Part shown: positions 44,050-53,577 of the stretch, one piece after another
Layout: each line of letters opens with the position of its first letter
How positions within the stretch are numbered: position 1 is the stretch's first letter
Origin: Candidatus Acidiferrum typicum
Lineage (GTDB): Bacteria > Acidobacteriota > Terriglobia > Acidiferrales > UBA7541
DNA: 64,000 nucleotides
Assembly: GCA_002478115.1 (NCBI GenBank)
Contig: DLMH01000081.1
Coordinates: 46,386-110,385 of the forward strand
Reading direction: 5' to 3'
Position numbers and translations under genes: made by a program
Notes under the pieces: generated by a model
The model's database searches: none
The model's input: the letters and a program-made list of their open reading frames with translations, nothing else
What the model was told of the DNA's origin: nothing

Positions 44050-44277
44050 TCATTCGCGCTCCTGAGCTGCGTTAAGCCTGGCCATAAGCGTTTCCTCGGC
44101 TTTGAGGAATTCCGTTTCGCTGATCATCCCCGAATCGTAGAGTTCCTGTATTTCCGCGAGTCGCGCTTTGATCGCCGCCGGATCAAACAATTGGCCGTTC
44201 GCTTCCTTCTGGACCTGTTCGGCCAGCCACATGATGCCCTTCACCGGCGCCAGAAGCAGATCATCCAGCAGAAACAT
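44050..44277 (-). CDS. gvpG: Gas vesicle protein GvpG
   Basis: 75 residues. MFLLDDLLLAPVKGIMWLAEQVQKEA is the GvpG signature, followed by AIKARLAEIQELYDSGMISETEF, an SHOCT-like helical hairpin. GvpG is a small accessory protein usually encoded between gvpF and gvpL genes, as here. Its start overlaps the upstream gvpL/F stop by 17 nt. Confidence 0.94.
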   Translation of the reverse strand: MFLLDDLLLAPVKGIMWLAEQVQKEANGQLFDPAAIKARLAEIQELYDSGMISETEFLKAEETLMARLNAAQERE

Positions 44278-45046
44278 GGCTCACCTCGCGCAGGTTGATG
44301 ACGATGGTCACGAAATCAAACGGGGCGACCTGGCGTTTGACGGTCCATTTGAGCTGTGCACCGAACGCGGCGCGCAGTTCGGAGAGGGCTTGATCAAATG
44401 CGGGTGTCTTCCCATTTTCGAGCAGGAAGGCTAGGTAACAGATGCTTTGGTCGGCATAGAGTTTTTGACTGTTATCGCGGAACTCGCAAGCGTAGGGTTT
44501 CAGCGCGTCGAGGATCGTTGCGGCCGTTGCCCTGCGCTTCTCTTTGACCATCGCCTGGACGGTCCTGCCGATCTCGATGCGGTCGTAGTAAGCGGCTGCT
44601 CCGGGCTTCGCTGCGGCAGTGGCTTTGATCGCCTGAAGCGATTGACTTGCTTGCAACAATTCCTGAAAAACAGCGTCCATGTTTGTGAAGGAAGCCCGGA
44701 CTTCAACGCTTTCCTTGCCGGAGATCCAATGCAGGAGGCGCTTGAATTCGTCGCGGCGCGGCCTCAAAACCTGCTCGATGATTTCCTGATCACTTTCGGC
44801 GATCGTCGAAAAGCGGATCGGCAGCACGGCATAGTTTTCCATCACGTGCTCGATCGCCCGGTAGTGGGCCATGGTGTACTCGCGCATGATGCGATATTTG
44901 GTGATGGGAGAACTGCTCACCACGCAGGCCAGGCCATCGCAGAGCACGGTGACCAAATCATCGCCGCGGCCGCCAATGCCCAAAGGGCCAAAGGTCTTCG
45001 GCTCGTTTTCCCCGATGATGCAATAGAGATAGCGTCCCTCGTCCAT
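44261..45046 (-). CDS. gvpL: Gas vesicle protein GvpL/F (copy 2)
   Basis: 261 residues. Typical pattern: RYLYCIIGENEPKTFGPLGIGG, LACVVSSSPITKY, NYAVLPIRFSTIA and APFDFVTIVINL. It is the copy most like classical GvpF/L. Tight overlaps with gvpG downstream and only 2 nt to copy 3 upstream indicate one operon. Confidence 0.95.
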   Translation of the reverse strand: MDEGRYLYCIIGENEPKTFGPLGIGGRGDDLVTVLCDGLACVVSSSPITKYRIMREYTMAHYRAIEHVMENYAVLPIRFSTIAESDQEIIEQVLRPRRDEFKRLLHWISGKESVEVRASFTNMDAVFQELLQASQSLQAIKATAAAKPGAAAYYDRIEIGRTVQAMVKEKRRATAATILDALKPYACEFRDNSQKLYADQSICYLAFLLENGKTPAFDQALSELRAAFGAQLKWTVKRQVAPFDFVTIVINLREVSHVSAG

Positions 45047-45048
45047 GG

Positions 45049-45801
45049 CTACACCGCGATCTTCAGATCTATGAAGTGGTAGGGGGGTAACGGGTCGGTG
45101 TACTTGAAATCGACGCGGCCATCGTGACGGCTTCCGAGTTCCAAGAGGCTCTGCTCAAAGCCGGAGTAGGCGTCGCGCTTCACCAGGAAGGCTGCGATGA
45201 ATATCACGTTATCGCCCACTGGTTTTCCCATGCAGTCCTGGCAAGCTTTCCCTGTGTTGCTCTTCAGGACCTTAAAGAGCTTTTCCCCTTCCATGTGTCT
45301 TTTGGAATCTAGCGCCTCGGCCACAACCTGGCCGATTCGCAAACGATCCTGGTAGGTCTGCTCGTAGGGCTTGCTCATGATTTCGCGCTTGTAGGTGGCG
45401 ATCATCGGATGCGCTTTCACAACCTCTTCAAAAATCGCCTTCATGTCGTGCCACAGGGCCGTTACGTTCACTTCGACCGCTCCGCTCAGCTTGCCCAGGG
45501 CTCGCCGGATCTGCGCATAGTTGCGCCGCAAAAGTTTGTTTACGGCTTCGAGATCGGGAGCGATCGTGCCGAACTCGAACGGGAGTACCGTTTCCGTCTT
45601 GACCACATCGCAGAGCACGCGTTCGTGGGCCAGACAATTCGCTGGAGTGGCCCGGACCACGTCCGAGGTCCAGGGACTGGCGACCACGGCGATGTCCCTG
45701 GATACAAGCGCACGAACTTCCTGCCGCTGGACCCCTGGGGCTTCCCAGATTCTCTCTTTGGAGGCCTCAATCACACCGTAGAGGTAATACCCTTGCGCCA
45801 T
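45049..45801 (-). CDS. gvpL: Gas vesicle protein GvpL/F (copy 3)
   Basis: 250 residues. YYLYGVIEASKERIWEAPGV at the start, ETVLPFEFGTIAPD in the middle and PLPPYHFIDLKIAV at the end. Two or three central helices (KPYEQTYQDRLRIGQVVAEALD) match the family. It lies 20 nt after the J-domain fusion gene. Confidence 0.94.
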   Translation of the reverse strand: MAQGYYLYGVIEASKERIWEAPGVQRQEVRALVSRDIAVVASPWTSDVVRATPANCLAHERVLCDVVKTETVLPFEFGTIAPDLEAVNKLLRRNYAQIRRALGKLSGAVEVNVTALWHDMKAIFEEVVKAHPMIATYKREIMSKPYEQTYQDRLRIGQVVAEALDSKRHMEGEKLFKVLKSNTGKACQDCMGKPVGDNVIFIAAFLVKRDAYSGFEQSLLELGSRHDGRVDFKYTDPLPPYHFIDLKIAV

Positions 45802-45821
45802 CCTGTTCTCCTGTCCGCGTG

Positions 45822-47015
45822 TTAGCTCTGCCGCATCGATGCTTCTATAGGATGGGCATCTGATTTGGAGAGCCCGCCCATGTGAGAGGGCAGGCGCGGC
45901 TCCTTGGAAATCACCAGCATGGTCTTGCCAACGTTCTCTTGGGTGAGAGAAATTGGCTGAGACGAATCGCCTCCAGTGTTCTCCCAGAGACCCAGCAAGA
46001 GCCGGTAGCTGGCCGCAAGTTTCTCAAATCGGGCGTTGGCCTCAGGGTCGATGGAATTTCGGTCCGGGTGGCTTTGCGGTGCAAGTTTTCGGAAGGCCTG
46101 CTTAATCTGAGAAAGCGTGGTCTGCTCGCCAAGACCAAGTGTCCGGCGAGCCTCATCGACGGCCGGAAATTCCACGTTCATGACGTGGAGGTTGACGAAG
46201 CTGTAGCACGGCAATGGACCCGCATAACGGAACTTCAGGATTCGCCCGTGCAAGTCTCCCAGCCGATAGATGGCCGCCTCAAAAGCTTTGGCGCGCTCCT
46301 CGTGGACCAAGAATGCTGCATTGAAGACGATCTCGTTGGTGCTGCTTTTCAGCGAGCTTACGCGTTCGGACCAAGGTTTGAGCTCCTCTTCGACTGCCTT
46401 GGCAAACTGCGCCCTTTGCCGGGCGATGGCGTTGGCTACCAATATTCCGGCGGCCATTTGTTCGTCGGGCCTCAGGGGCTTGCCGGCGGCGATTGCGTTT
46501 TCCTTGAACTTGCGGACCTCCTCGTCCTGTTCCTCGATCAGCTTGAAGATCTCGCCGCCATTCCACGCGGCTTCCACGTCAAATTCGACTTTACGTCCAA
46601 TTTGTTTCAGCGCGTTGCGCAGCGGGCGCTGCGACGTATGGAGGAATGCGTGCACGTCCGCAGCGTCTCTGGCCACGGTTCCCAGGCGCAGTGGGAGGAC
46701 CGAACAGGATTGCATGACCTGTTCCAGAACTCGGTTGTGAGTGAGGAGATCCTCTTGAGTGGCCTCCAGGAGTTCACCGGCCCCATTGCTGACAATAGCG
46801 CTGAGGCCGTCATGAGAGATGGTGTAGATAAGTGGCGCGCCGTTGATGCCCTGCAGTTTCCAGCGGCGCGCCTGGTTATTAGGCGTGATCCCGTAGAGAT
46901 ACAATCCGCTTCCTGTCGTGCTGCATTCAGGAACTGCGGCCTCGCTGTGGTTTACAGGATTGTCAGTTTGGAGCAAACGGTTGTCCTCGCTGTCGTTCGA
47001 CGCCCGCCACCTCAA
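45822..47015 (-). CDS. GvpL/F (copy 4) fused to a C-terminal J domain
   Basis: 397 residues if begun at the TTG at 47015, which has AGGGG about 9 nt before it; there is no ATG early in the frame. Residues about 37-280 are GvpL/F (GLYLYGITPNNQ, SCSVLPLRLGTVA, GPLPCYSFVNLHVM). Residues about 286-345 read as a J domain: DEARRTLGLGEQTTLSQIKQ, AFRKLAPQSHPDRN with HPD at 316-318, then ARFEKLAASYRLL. HPD is the DnaK-activating motif. An extra tail of 50 residues follows. First gene of the gvp operon, after a -24/-12 promoter-like site. It would bring an Hsp70 to GvpA-type clients (inference). Confidence 0.88.
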   Translation of the reverse strand: MRWRASNDSEDNRLLQTDNPVNHSEAAVPECSTTGSGLYLYGITPNNQARRWKLQGINGAPLIYTISHDGLSAIVSNGAGELLEATQEDLLTHNRVLEQVMQSCSVLPLRLGTVARDAADVHAFLHTSQRPLRNALKQIGRKVEFDVEAAWNGGEIFKLIEEQDEEVRKFKENAIAAGKPLRPDEQMAAGILVANAIARQRAQFAKAVEEELKPWSERVSSLKSSTNEIVFNAAFLVHEERAKAFEAAIYRLGDLHGRILKFRYAGPLPCYSFVNLHVMNVEFPAVDEARRTLGLGEQTTLSQIKQAFRKLAPQSHPDRNSIDPEANARFEKLAASYRLLLGLWENTGGDSSQPISLTQENVGKTMLVISKEPRLPSHMGGLSKSDAHPIEASMRQS

Positions 47016-47415
47016 CGCTCAAAACCCCTGAAGTTTTGGAGCTATTCGGCACGGCTGCCCTTCGCTCCGCTCGGGGTGAAAAGCCGTGCCCTGAGGAAGG
47101 CCATTAGTGAATTGGCTTATCGTCAACTACCAAAATCGGGTGCAACGTAATCGGCGCCTGGGTGAAGGTACCGCACTAACCTGAGGCAACTCTCATGCCA
47201 AGAACTGGCAGAATTTTCGGAAGTGGCACTCCCCAAACATAAGAACGAGTTACGGGTTGCGGAGCGCGAGCCAGCTTTTCCAAAGGGCGTTACGCCTGTG
47301 CGACTCCGCACAATGCCTGTGCGATCATGCACGCACGGCCAGATGCGATCGAGAATGAATGGGGCTATGCATACCGCGGGCGGCCTATGAAACATTCCGG
47401 ATACCTGGAACGAAA
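47016..47415 (-). other. 400-bp regulatory gap upstream of the gvpL/F operon
   Basis: No gene. It separates two same-strand units and holds the sigma-54-type promoter at 47185-47200. A GC-rich palindrome (GCACGGCT...AGCCGTGC, about 47053-47093) lies between promoter and gene. Confidence 0.6.
47185..47200 (-). promoter_or_regulatory. Sigma-54 (-24/-12) promoter of the gvpL/F operon
   Basis: On the minus strand TGGCATGAGAGTTGCC matches TGGCACG-N4-TTGC in all but one fixed base, with the GG and GC dinucleotides 10 nt apart. Transcription would start near 47174, leaving a leader of about 160 nt. Two NtrC-type activators are encoded in the same cluster. Confidence 0.8.
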
Positions 47416-48825
47416 TTACAGGAGCGCGAACTTTTTCATACGCGTTCGCAGGGCAAAACGCGTGATCTTCAGCAGCTTCGCGGCCTCGGTTTGGTTTCCG
47501 CCAGTTCTCTCAAGGGCCTGGGTCACCAGGGACTTCTCCACTTCCTCCAAGGCGATGCCGCCTTCCGGCAGGTGAATGGCGTCTTCTGTCATCAGACCCA
47601 TGGCGCCCAAGGCGAGATGCCGAGGCGAAATGAGCTCGCCCTGTTCGAGGATCACGGCGCGTTCCATGATATTGCGCAGTTCCCTGACGTTTCCGGGCCA
47701 ATCATAGGCGAAGAGCTGCTGTTGGGCGGCAAAAGAGAGACCATGGATTTGTTTATGGAATGCGCGGCTGAACTGCCCGACAAAATGCCTGGCCAAAGAA
47801 ACCACATCGTCTTTCCGCTCGCGCAAGGGGCCCAGAGAGATGTGAAATACGTTGAGCCGGAAGTAGAGATCCTGGCGGAATCGCCCTTCCCGGACAAGCG
47901 TCTCCAGCGGCCGATTCGTGGCGGCGACAAAACGAACATTGGCCGCATAGTCCTGCGTGCCCCCTAAGCGGCGCGCACGCTTGTCTTCCAGCACCCGCAG
48001 AAGCTTGGCCTGAACTGGCATTTCCAGGTCGCCAATCTCATCCAGAAAGACCGTGCCGCCCTCAGCCACTTCCAGCAGGCCTTTCTTGGAGGCCCGGGCA
48101 TCTGTGAACGCTCCCGCCTCATAGCCGAAAAGCTCGCTCTCCAGCAATGCGGCAGGCATCGCCGTGCATTCCACAACGACGAAGGGCTTCTTCTGGCGAA
48201 GGCCGTTGCCATGAATCGCCCGAGCGACCACAGCCTTGCCCGTGCCGGTCTCACCCAGGATCAAGACGGTGGCGGGATCGGCTTGAATGGCCTCGCCAAT
48301 GGCCCGGCGAAGGGCTTGCGTCTGCGGGCTTGTGCCAACGATCTCCTCAAACTGAGTCGGCTGCAGATCTGCCGCGTCACTTCCCTGCTTCTCTCGTGTG
48401 AGCTGCTCGAGGTTCAGGGCGTTTGTCACGGCAATCCTGACTTGATCGACCTTGAGGGAAGAGGCCGGCGTGACGGCCCCGTGGCTCTCCATGGCATTTA
48501 GCTCTTGTCTGACCTGCGCGACATTCGCGGGGGCCAGGACGGAAAGGTTCGGGCTATTCCGCCGCAAGGTTTCCAGCAGGCCGACGGCTTTGCTCCCATC
48601 AAGGCCTGTCCCGAGGAAAACAAGATTGGGGGCCGCCAGGGCTGCCTGCTGCAGCGCGTCATCTGGGGTAGCGGCGATAGCCACCTGAAAGCCACCGTCG
48701 GTCAGAGCTGTTTGCCAGAAGCGCTGCAATTGCGGATCCGACTCAATCAAGAGCACGCTATGCATCCGACCGACGGCGACAGGGAGTTTCGCTTCTTTTT
48801 GCGCCGCGCTCATCGGTGGACTCAT
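47416..48825 (-). CDS. NtrC-family sigma-54 activator with degenerate receiver
   Basis: 469 residues. An N-terminal receiver-like domain (about 22-140) has kept the acidic pair (IESDP) but the phospho-acceptor is Gly72 ([10 protein letters not shown]). The AAA+ domain has [20 protein letters not shown] (the sigma-54 loop is normally GAFTGA), VFLDEIGDL and [12 protein letters not shown]. The C-terminal Fis-type helix-turn-helix is [25 protein letters not shown]. It is probably not controlled by phosphorylation. It overlaps the Cdc48-like gene (ATGA) and lies just upstream of the gvpL/F operon, which it may control. Confidence 0.92.
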   Translation of the reverse strand: MSPPMSAAQKEAKLPVAVGRMHSVLLIESDPQLQRFWQTALTDGGFQVAIAATPDDALQQAALAAPNLVFLGTGLDGSKAVGLLETLRRNSPNLSVLAPANVAQVRQELNAMESHGAVTPASSLKVDQVRIAVTNALNLEQLTREKQGSDAADLQPTQFEEIVGTSPQTQALRRAIGEAIQADPATVLILGETGTGKAVVARAIHGNGLRQKKPFVVVECTAMPAALLESELFGYEAGAFTDARASKKGLLEVAEGGTVFLDEIGDLEMPVQAKLLRVLEDKRARRLGGTQDYAANVRFVAATNRPLETLVREGRFRQDLYFRLNVFHISLGPLRERKDDVVSLARHFVGQFSRAFHKQIHGLSFAAQQQLFAYDWPGNVRELRNIMERAVILEQGELISPRHLALGAMGLMTEDAIHLPEGGIALEEVEKSLVTQALERTGGNQTEAAKLLKITRFALRTRMKKFALL

Positions 48826-51029
48826 TGGATTTTCCCGACTGGTGCTCGGGGCTCGATAGGAACCTCGGATGGAGCGTCGGGGCGCTTGCGGCCGTGCATC
48901 GAGTCCGATGCCTCACGAAAGTGGCGCATGGTCACGGAGATCTCCGGATTAGCTTTTGACTGAATGGCCTCGCGGATGGCCCGCATGGCGGCTTCCTGGC
49001 AGACGGCCTCAATCTCGGCCCCGGTAAAGCCGGCGGCTTCCTTGGCGAGATTCTGGAGGTCCACGTCCCGTGCAAGAGGTTTCTCTCTGGTATGCACACG
49101 GAAAACCATCAAGCGGGCCTGCTCATCCGGCACAGGGAGTTCAAAGACCAGGTCAAAGCGTCCCGGCCGGAGCAGCGCGGGATCGATGATGTCCGGGCGA
49201 TTCGTCGCAGCGAGTACGAGCACTCCCTTTAACTCTTCGATGCCGTCGAGTTCGGTCAGGAACTGGCTGATGACGCGTTCGGCGACTTGGGAGTCCGCTC
49301 CCCCGGCGCTGCGATGAGGAACGATGGAATCGATCTCATCAAAGAAAAGGATGGCGGGAGCGGCCTGCTTGGCCTTGCGAAAAATCTCGCGGATCCCGCG
49401 CTCGCTCTCACCAACGTACTTGCTCATCAATTCGGGCCCCTTGATGGAGATGAAGTTCAGCTCGCTCTCTGTCGCGAGGGCTTTCGCCAGCAGGGTCTTG
49501 CCGCAGCCCGGCGGACCCGTCAGGAGAATGCCTTTGGGCGGCCTGATTTTGGCTCGCGCGAAGAGGTCGGCGTGTTTAAGCGGCCATTCCACCGCTTCGA
49601 TCAACCGCTTCTTGATTTCCTCCAGGCCGCCGACATCGTTCCAGGTGATGTTGGGGGTCTCCACAAAGACTTCGCGGATCGCGGAAGGCTCGATCTCCCG
49701 CAAGGCTTCCAAAAAGGCTTCCTGGGTAACCTCGAGTTTCATCAGCTTCTCGACGGGAATCTCCGCAAGGTCAAAATCCACCTCGGGGAAAAGCTGGCGC
49801 AGGGTCACCATGGCCGCTTCCCGGCACAGCGCTGCCAAATCCGCCCCCACAAACCCGTGGGTGATGTCCGCGAGCCGGGCAAGGTCCACGCCCTGCGCCA
49901 GCGGCATGCCCCGAGTGTGGATGTGAAGAATCTCGAGGCGCGAGTTGCGATCCGGGATGGGAATGGCGATCTCTCGATCGAAGCGGCCAGGGCGCCGGAG
50001 GGCCGGGTCAATGACGTTCGGAATATTCGTTGCGGCGATTACAATCACTTGCCCGCGTGACTCCAGGCCATCCATCAGGGCCAGGAGTTGCGCCACGACC
50101 CGGCGCTCGACTTGTTTCTCTCCGCCCATCTCTTCGCGTTTCGGGGCGATGGCATCAATCTCATCGATGAAGACGATCGCCGGTGCATGCGCCTGGGCGT
50201 CCTCAAAGACCTTCCTTAGGCGGGCTTCCGATTCTCCGTAAAACTTCCCCATAATTTCCGGGCCGCTGATGTGCAGGAAGTAGGCGTCCGTCTCGTTGAC
50301 CACAGCTTTCGCGATTAGAGTCTTGCCGCAACCCGGAGGCCCGTAGAGAAAGACGCCTTTGGGCGGCTCAATCCCCAAACGCTCGAAGACCTCGGGGTAT
50401 TTCAAGGGGAGCTCGATCATTTCCCGGATGCGCCGGATGTGGGGACGCAAGCCGCCGATATCTTCATAGGAAATCGTGAGGGCGCGCTTTCCGTCGGAGG
50501 CTTGATGGGACTGGAGTTGGATTGTGGTGTTGGCGGTGATGACGACGGGGCCCTCTTTGGGAGAGGTACTGACCACCGTGAATTCGAAGTTCTGGGTTCC
50601 GAATAGGGAGGCGCGAATGCGGTCGCCCGCTATCAGCGTCATCCCTTCGAGGAGCTTTCCGAGGTACTGGTCGCCGCCACGGTGGGCGCTACGCATCAAG
50701 GTAATCGGAGCGAGGACAAGCTTCTCAGCCGACTTGGCGCTAACTTTCGTAATGGTGACCTTTTCGTCCAAGCCAGCTTTGGCATTCTCTCGGATCAATC
50801 CGTCGATTTGAATGGTGGATTTTCCGCGATCGTCCGGATAGGCGGGCATGACCTTGGCCACCGTCCTGCGCTTTCCCTCGATCTCGACACAACCGCCAAC
50901 CTCTAGCCCGAGGTGCTCCATGTCCTTCGGATCGATGCGGGCAATCGCGCGGCCCACATCCTTGGGCTGCGCTTCTACTACTTTAAGAGTGAGTTGCGTG
51001 TCTGCCTCCGCGGCCATTGCGTTTTCCAT
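48822..51029 (-). CDS. Cdc48/VAT-like double AAA+ ATPase
   Basis: 735 residues. The N-terminal domain (about 10-180) is the double-psi-barrel fold of Cdc48/VAT ([29 protein letters not shown]). D1 Walker A GPPGCGKT is at 230-237. D2 has a second GPPGCGKT near 505 and [13 protein letters not shown]. Both contain arginine fingers (RRPGRFD, LRPGRFD). Such unfoldases or segregases are archaeal and eukaryotic in origin but also occur in some bacterial gas-vesicle clusters. It could remodel vesicle proteins or complexes. Start is ATG 51029 or 51017. Confidence 0.94.
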   Translation of the reverse strand: MENAMAAEADTQLTLKVVEAQPKDVGRAIARIDPKDMEHLGLEVGGCVEIEGKRRTVAKVMPAYPDDRGKSTIQIDGLIRENAKAGLDEKVTITKVSAKSAEKLVLAPITLMRSAHRGGDQYLGKLLEGMTLIAGDRIRASLFGTQNFEFTVVSTSPKEGPVVITANTTIQLQSHQASDGKRALTISYEDIGGLRPHIRRIREMIELPLKYPEVFERLGIEPPKGVFLYGPPGCGKTLIAKAVVNETDAYFLHISGPEIMGKFYGESEARLRKVFEDAQAHAPAIVFIDEIDAIAPKREEMGGEKQVERRVVAQLLALMDGLESRGQVIVIAATNIPNVIDPALRRPGRFDREIAIPIPDRNSRLEILHIHTRGMPLAQGVDLARLADITHGFVGADLAALCREAAMVTLRQLFPEVDFDLAEIPVEKLMKLEVTQEAFLEALREIEPSAIREVFVETPNITWNDVGGLEEIKKRLIEAVEWPLKHADLFARAKIRPPKGILLTGPPGCGKTLLAKALATESELNFISIKGPELMSKYVGESERGIREIFRKAKQAAPAILFFDEIDSIVPHRSAGGADSQVAERVISQFLTELDGIEELKGVLVLAATNRPDIIDPALLRPGRFDLVFELPVPDEQARLMVFRVHTREKPLARDVDLQNLAKEAAGFTGAEIEAVCQEAAMRAIREAIQSKANPEISVTMRHFREASDSMHGRKRPDAPSEVPIEPRAPVGKIQ

Positions 51030-51284
51030 GCAAGACAGCTTCCGCTAGCTTTCTGCACTGGCTGGAGATCGTACATGGACGCCTCCCAGAATCGCGGCGC
51101 GCGCTTTACCTTCATAACGTTTGACTTATTCAGGCTTTGAGGGTTGCACGCCAAAGAGGAGGGCCGCTGTACCCGGAGGAATTAGCATTGTGAGGTTCCC
51201 GTTATGGAACGATTCCGGAGCCGCGGGGGTCTAAACAACCCTCTCGTCAAAAGAATCGTCCCCGCACCTCATGACCAGGACAGT

Positions 51285-51845
51285 TCAGGTTTTTTCGATG
51301 GTGATCTCAAGGATTCCATTGTGAAAGCTTCGCTGGAGGGTCTCTTTCTTGACGGGACAGGGCAAGAGGATTTCCTTGGCGTACTGGCGCTCCTTGCTTG
51401 CGGCATTAAGGCTGAGGATATCCCCCTTCAACTCAATGGAGAGCCCTTCTTCACTCACACCAGGCACCTCTGCAATCAAGCGGATGTGGCCCTGCTCGTC
51501 GAACACGTCAACAATCGGTTCCCGGACTTCCTCAACAACCGGGCCCTTGGGCGTTTTTTTGATGTTGCCAAAAGTCTCGAAGACCGGCTTGCCTCCATCC
51601 AGCGTGCGGATCGAAACGCCAAAAATGCCATTGAGATCTTTGCCGCCGGGACCCTTCGTGGTGAAGGTCTTTTCTTGCTTGAACTCCCCGCCCTCTTCCG
51701 CGAGTTTGCCAGCCAGTTCAATAAGATTGCCCAGCCCCTTAAATAGTCCGCCGACGGACAACTTGCCCAAGCCCAAATCGAGCTCGACGGGTTCTTGTTC
51801 ACGCTTGCTGCTGGACTCTTTTTCGTGCTTCTTCGGTGTTGCCAT
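51285..51845 (-). CDS. gvpH: Gas vesicle protein GvpH (Hsp20-like)
   Basis: 186 residues. The Lys/Glu-rich start is followed by DLGLGKLSVGGLFKGLGNLI, a segment typical of GvpH. A C-terminal alpha-crystallin-like domain (about 105-186) follows: EPIVDVFDEQGHIRLIAEVPGV, LSIELKGDILSLNA, SFHNGILEITIEK. GvpH stabilises other Gvp proteins. Its start overlaps the gvpN copy-2 stop by 47 nt. Confidence 0.9.
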   Translation of the reverse strand: MATPKKHEKESSSKREQEPVELDLGLGKLSVGGLFKGLGNLIELAGKLAEEGGEFKQEKTFTTKGPGGKDLNGIFGVSIRTLDGGKPVFETFGNIKKTPKGPVVEEVREPIVDVFDEQGHIRLIAEVPGVSEEGLSIELKGDILSLNAASKERQYAKEILLPCPVKKETLQRSFHNGILEITIEKT

Positions 51846-52797
51846 GGAAGTTGCTCCCCATTACACAATTAAGGTTCAGATTGCACCGCGACTGAATGAG
51901 ATCCTCGATAACGGCAAACATCTCTTCCTTTTTCTGTTTGCGCCCGTGCGAGCCGGTGTTTTCACCCGTTAAGACGTCGAGGCAGATCTCACGAAAGATG
52001 GGGTCGCGCGCGGCCGCGTGGGCACGGCGAATCTTCAAAACTTTCCCGATCATGACGCAGGCGCGTACTGTCGGGTTGTAACAGCCGCCGCCCAGTTCGC
52101 GTAAGGCGCGCACCAAGCGGACGATGCGCTCGGCTTCCTGCCGGGCAATCCCGGAGCGCGCTTCCGTGATGGCCACCTCCGTCTCCTCATCGAAGTGATC
52201 GAGCTCGATGGTCACCATGCGGTCGCGCAACGCATCTTGGGTCTTATGAACGCCGGCGTATTCCTCCGGGTTCGAGGTAAAGATGGCCCGGAAGTTGGGA
52301 TGCACCTCGAGACAATCGCCCTCACCACTGACCATGGGGAGAGCCAGAAGGCGTTCTTCGAGAATCGATAAGAGGACATTGTTGGCTTCTGGGCGGGAAC
52401 GGTTGAATTCGTCATAGATCAACGTGAACCCCTCGCGGCACGCCTGTGTCAGGCGATTGTCCACCCAGCGCGTGGAGACATCTTCTTCCGTCTTGAGGAC
52501 ACGGGAAATGAAGCGGTCGACGACTTTGCGGGAGCGGTAGCCATGCTCGCCCCCAATTAGATTGGAGGAGCCAAACTCATCGTCACCGAAGAGGAGCATG
52601 GCGGGCTGTCCGAGTTTGCGCGCCACGTGCATCGCCAGGGTGGTCTTGCCGGTGCCCGCAAGGCCGGAGAAGTGCACGGGGTAGCCGGCACGGAGATAGG
52701 AGAGCGCGCGCTCGGTGAGATTGCAGACCAGCGGAGTTTCAACGAAGCTCTCCTCCGGGTCCGGCGACAGGACCGTGGTTTCCTCCGCGCAGATCAT
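51799..52797 (-). CDS. gvpN: Gas vesicle AAA+ ATPase GvpN (copy 2)
   Basis: 332 residues from ATG 52797, which overlaps the preceding stop (ATGA). The frame further upstream (to 53016) is not coding. P-loop GLAGTGKT at 45-52, FGDDEFGSSNLIGG, Walker B LIYDEFNRSRPEANN and FTSNPEEYAGVHKTQDALRDR. It has a C-terminal extension of about 25 residues that overlaps gvpH. It sits in the other transcription unit from copy 1, so the two may serve different stages or clients. Confidence 0.94.
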   Translation of the reverse strand: MICAEETTVLSPDPEESFVETPLVCNLTERALSYLRAGYPVHFSGLAGTGKTTLAMHVARKLGQPAMLLFGDDEFGSSNLIGGEHGYRSRKVVDRFISRVLKTEEDVSTRWVDNRLTQACREGFTLIYDEFNRSRPEANNVLLSILEERLLALPMVSGEGDCLEVHPNFRAIFTSNPEEYAGVHKTQDALRDRMVTIELDHFDEETEVAITEARSGIARQEAERIVRLVRALRELGGGCYNPTVRACVMIGKVLKIRRAHAAARDPIFREICLDVLTGENTGSHGRKQKKEEMFAVIEDLIQSRCNLNLNCVMGSNFHGNTEEARKRVQQQA

Positions 52798-53027
52798 TCC
52801 GCGCCTCGCTTCGGGTGCCGGCGTTTTTTCGCGAGAACCGTGGCTGCTTTCTGCCAAGCCTTTCTTGCTGCCTGGAGGTCTCCGCGCAGCGCCGCGGACT
52901 GCTTCCGGAAGCCCTGGAGCCTCTGGGCTGTTTCTGCCCTCAAGCGCAGACTCTCCGCCTTCAGCGAGGTGAGCAACACTTCCCTTTGCTCGTGCGACCT
53001 TGCGATCTCTTGGCATAATTTCTCCAT
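52794..53027 (-). CDS. Small coiled-coil protein upstream of gvpN
   Basis: 77 residues: a single charged helix with heptads (EKLCQEIARSHEQREVLLTSLKAE, RLRAETAQRLQGFRKQSAALRGD, then a basic KKRRHPKR end). Stop overlaps the gvpN start (ATGA). It begins 5 nt after the preceding gene's stop. The segment from residue 25 is reminiscent of GvpC-like repeat helices (ALRGDLQAARKAWQKA). No known family can be named. Confidence 0.72.
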   Translation of the reverse strand: MEKLCQEIARSHEQREVLLTSLKAESLRLRAETAQRLQGFRKQSAALRGDLQAARKAWQKAATVLAKKRRHPKRGAE

Positions 53028-53031
53028 CGCT

Positions 53032-53460
53032 TCAGTGCCTTCTCACTTTGACGGTGCGGAACTTGCGCGTGGCCTTGGCGCGTGGCTTCACGGAAGCACC
53101 GGCTCTTGGCGCGGGGGAACTGGGATTGTCCGTAAGCTCGAGCCAGCGCTGCTTCTGCAAGGTGTGCCGCAGAACCATAATGCGTTCGTTTTTCGCTTTG
53201 GTGACAAAGAGCCGGCCACGCGTGGCCTTCAACTTCTGGCGCGCGCGCGCCAGGGCCTGATTTTGCCGGATGAACTTCCGCTGCTCTTCCTCAAGCTCAA
53301 CGGCAATGGCCTTTTCGTTGATGTGCGGCTCGAGTTCCTTCTCAAAGGAAGCGCGGAAGCGGCCGCTCGTGGTTTGAATGCGCTGCGGCTCCCGGGCTAA
53401 ATCGAGCCCGGTTTTGATCTCACGCATGGTGCGAAGATAGTTGAAGCTTTCTCGCCTCAT
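53032..53460 (-). CDS. Basic helical protein of the gas-vesicle operon
   Basis: 142 residues from ATG 53460, with GGGAGGG just upstream. It starts MRRESFNYLRTMREIKTGLD. A helical middle (EEEQRKFIRQNQALARARQKLK) and a Lys/Arg/Pro-rich tail follow. No known domain is recognised; the high pI and position recall the arginine-rich GvpI of haloarchaea, but sequence similarity is not evident. It is first in the unit that carries gvpN and gvpH. Confidence 0.7.
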   Translation of the reverse strand: MRRESFNYLRTMREIKTGLDLAREPQRIQTTSGRFRASFEKELEPHINEKAIAVELEEEQRKFIRQNQALARARQKLKATRGRLFVTKAKNERIMVLRHTLQKQRWLELTDNPSSPAPRAGASVKPRAKATRKFRTVKVRRH

Positions 53461-53495
53461 CCCGTTTGCCCTCCCCCTAAGATACTCGGTACAGC

Positions 53496-53511
53496 CGCAA
53501 CCCCCCGGCCA
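53496..53511 (-). promoter_or_regulatory. Sigma-54 (-24/-12) promoter candidate for the gvpN-gvpH unit
   Basis: Minus-strand TGGCCGGGGGGTTGCG has TGGC and TTGC at the exact sigma-54 spacing (GG-N10-GC). The predicted start is about 25 nt before the ATG at 53460. Confidence 0.6.
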
Positions 53512-53577
53512 TCTATGATTAATAAGTTGCGCTCCAGCGGCCGTAAAAGTGGCCAAGTCACGCAGGCCATAGGAACA

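Noticed and set aside
45882..47150. Open frame of 422 residues on the plus strand
   Set aside because: Antisense to the GvpL/F-J fusion; composition is shadow-like and there is no recognisable motif.
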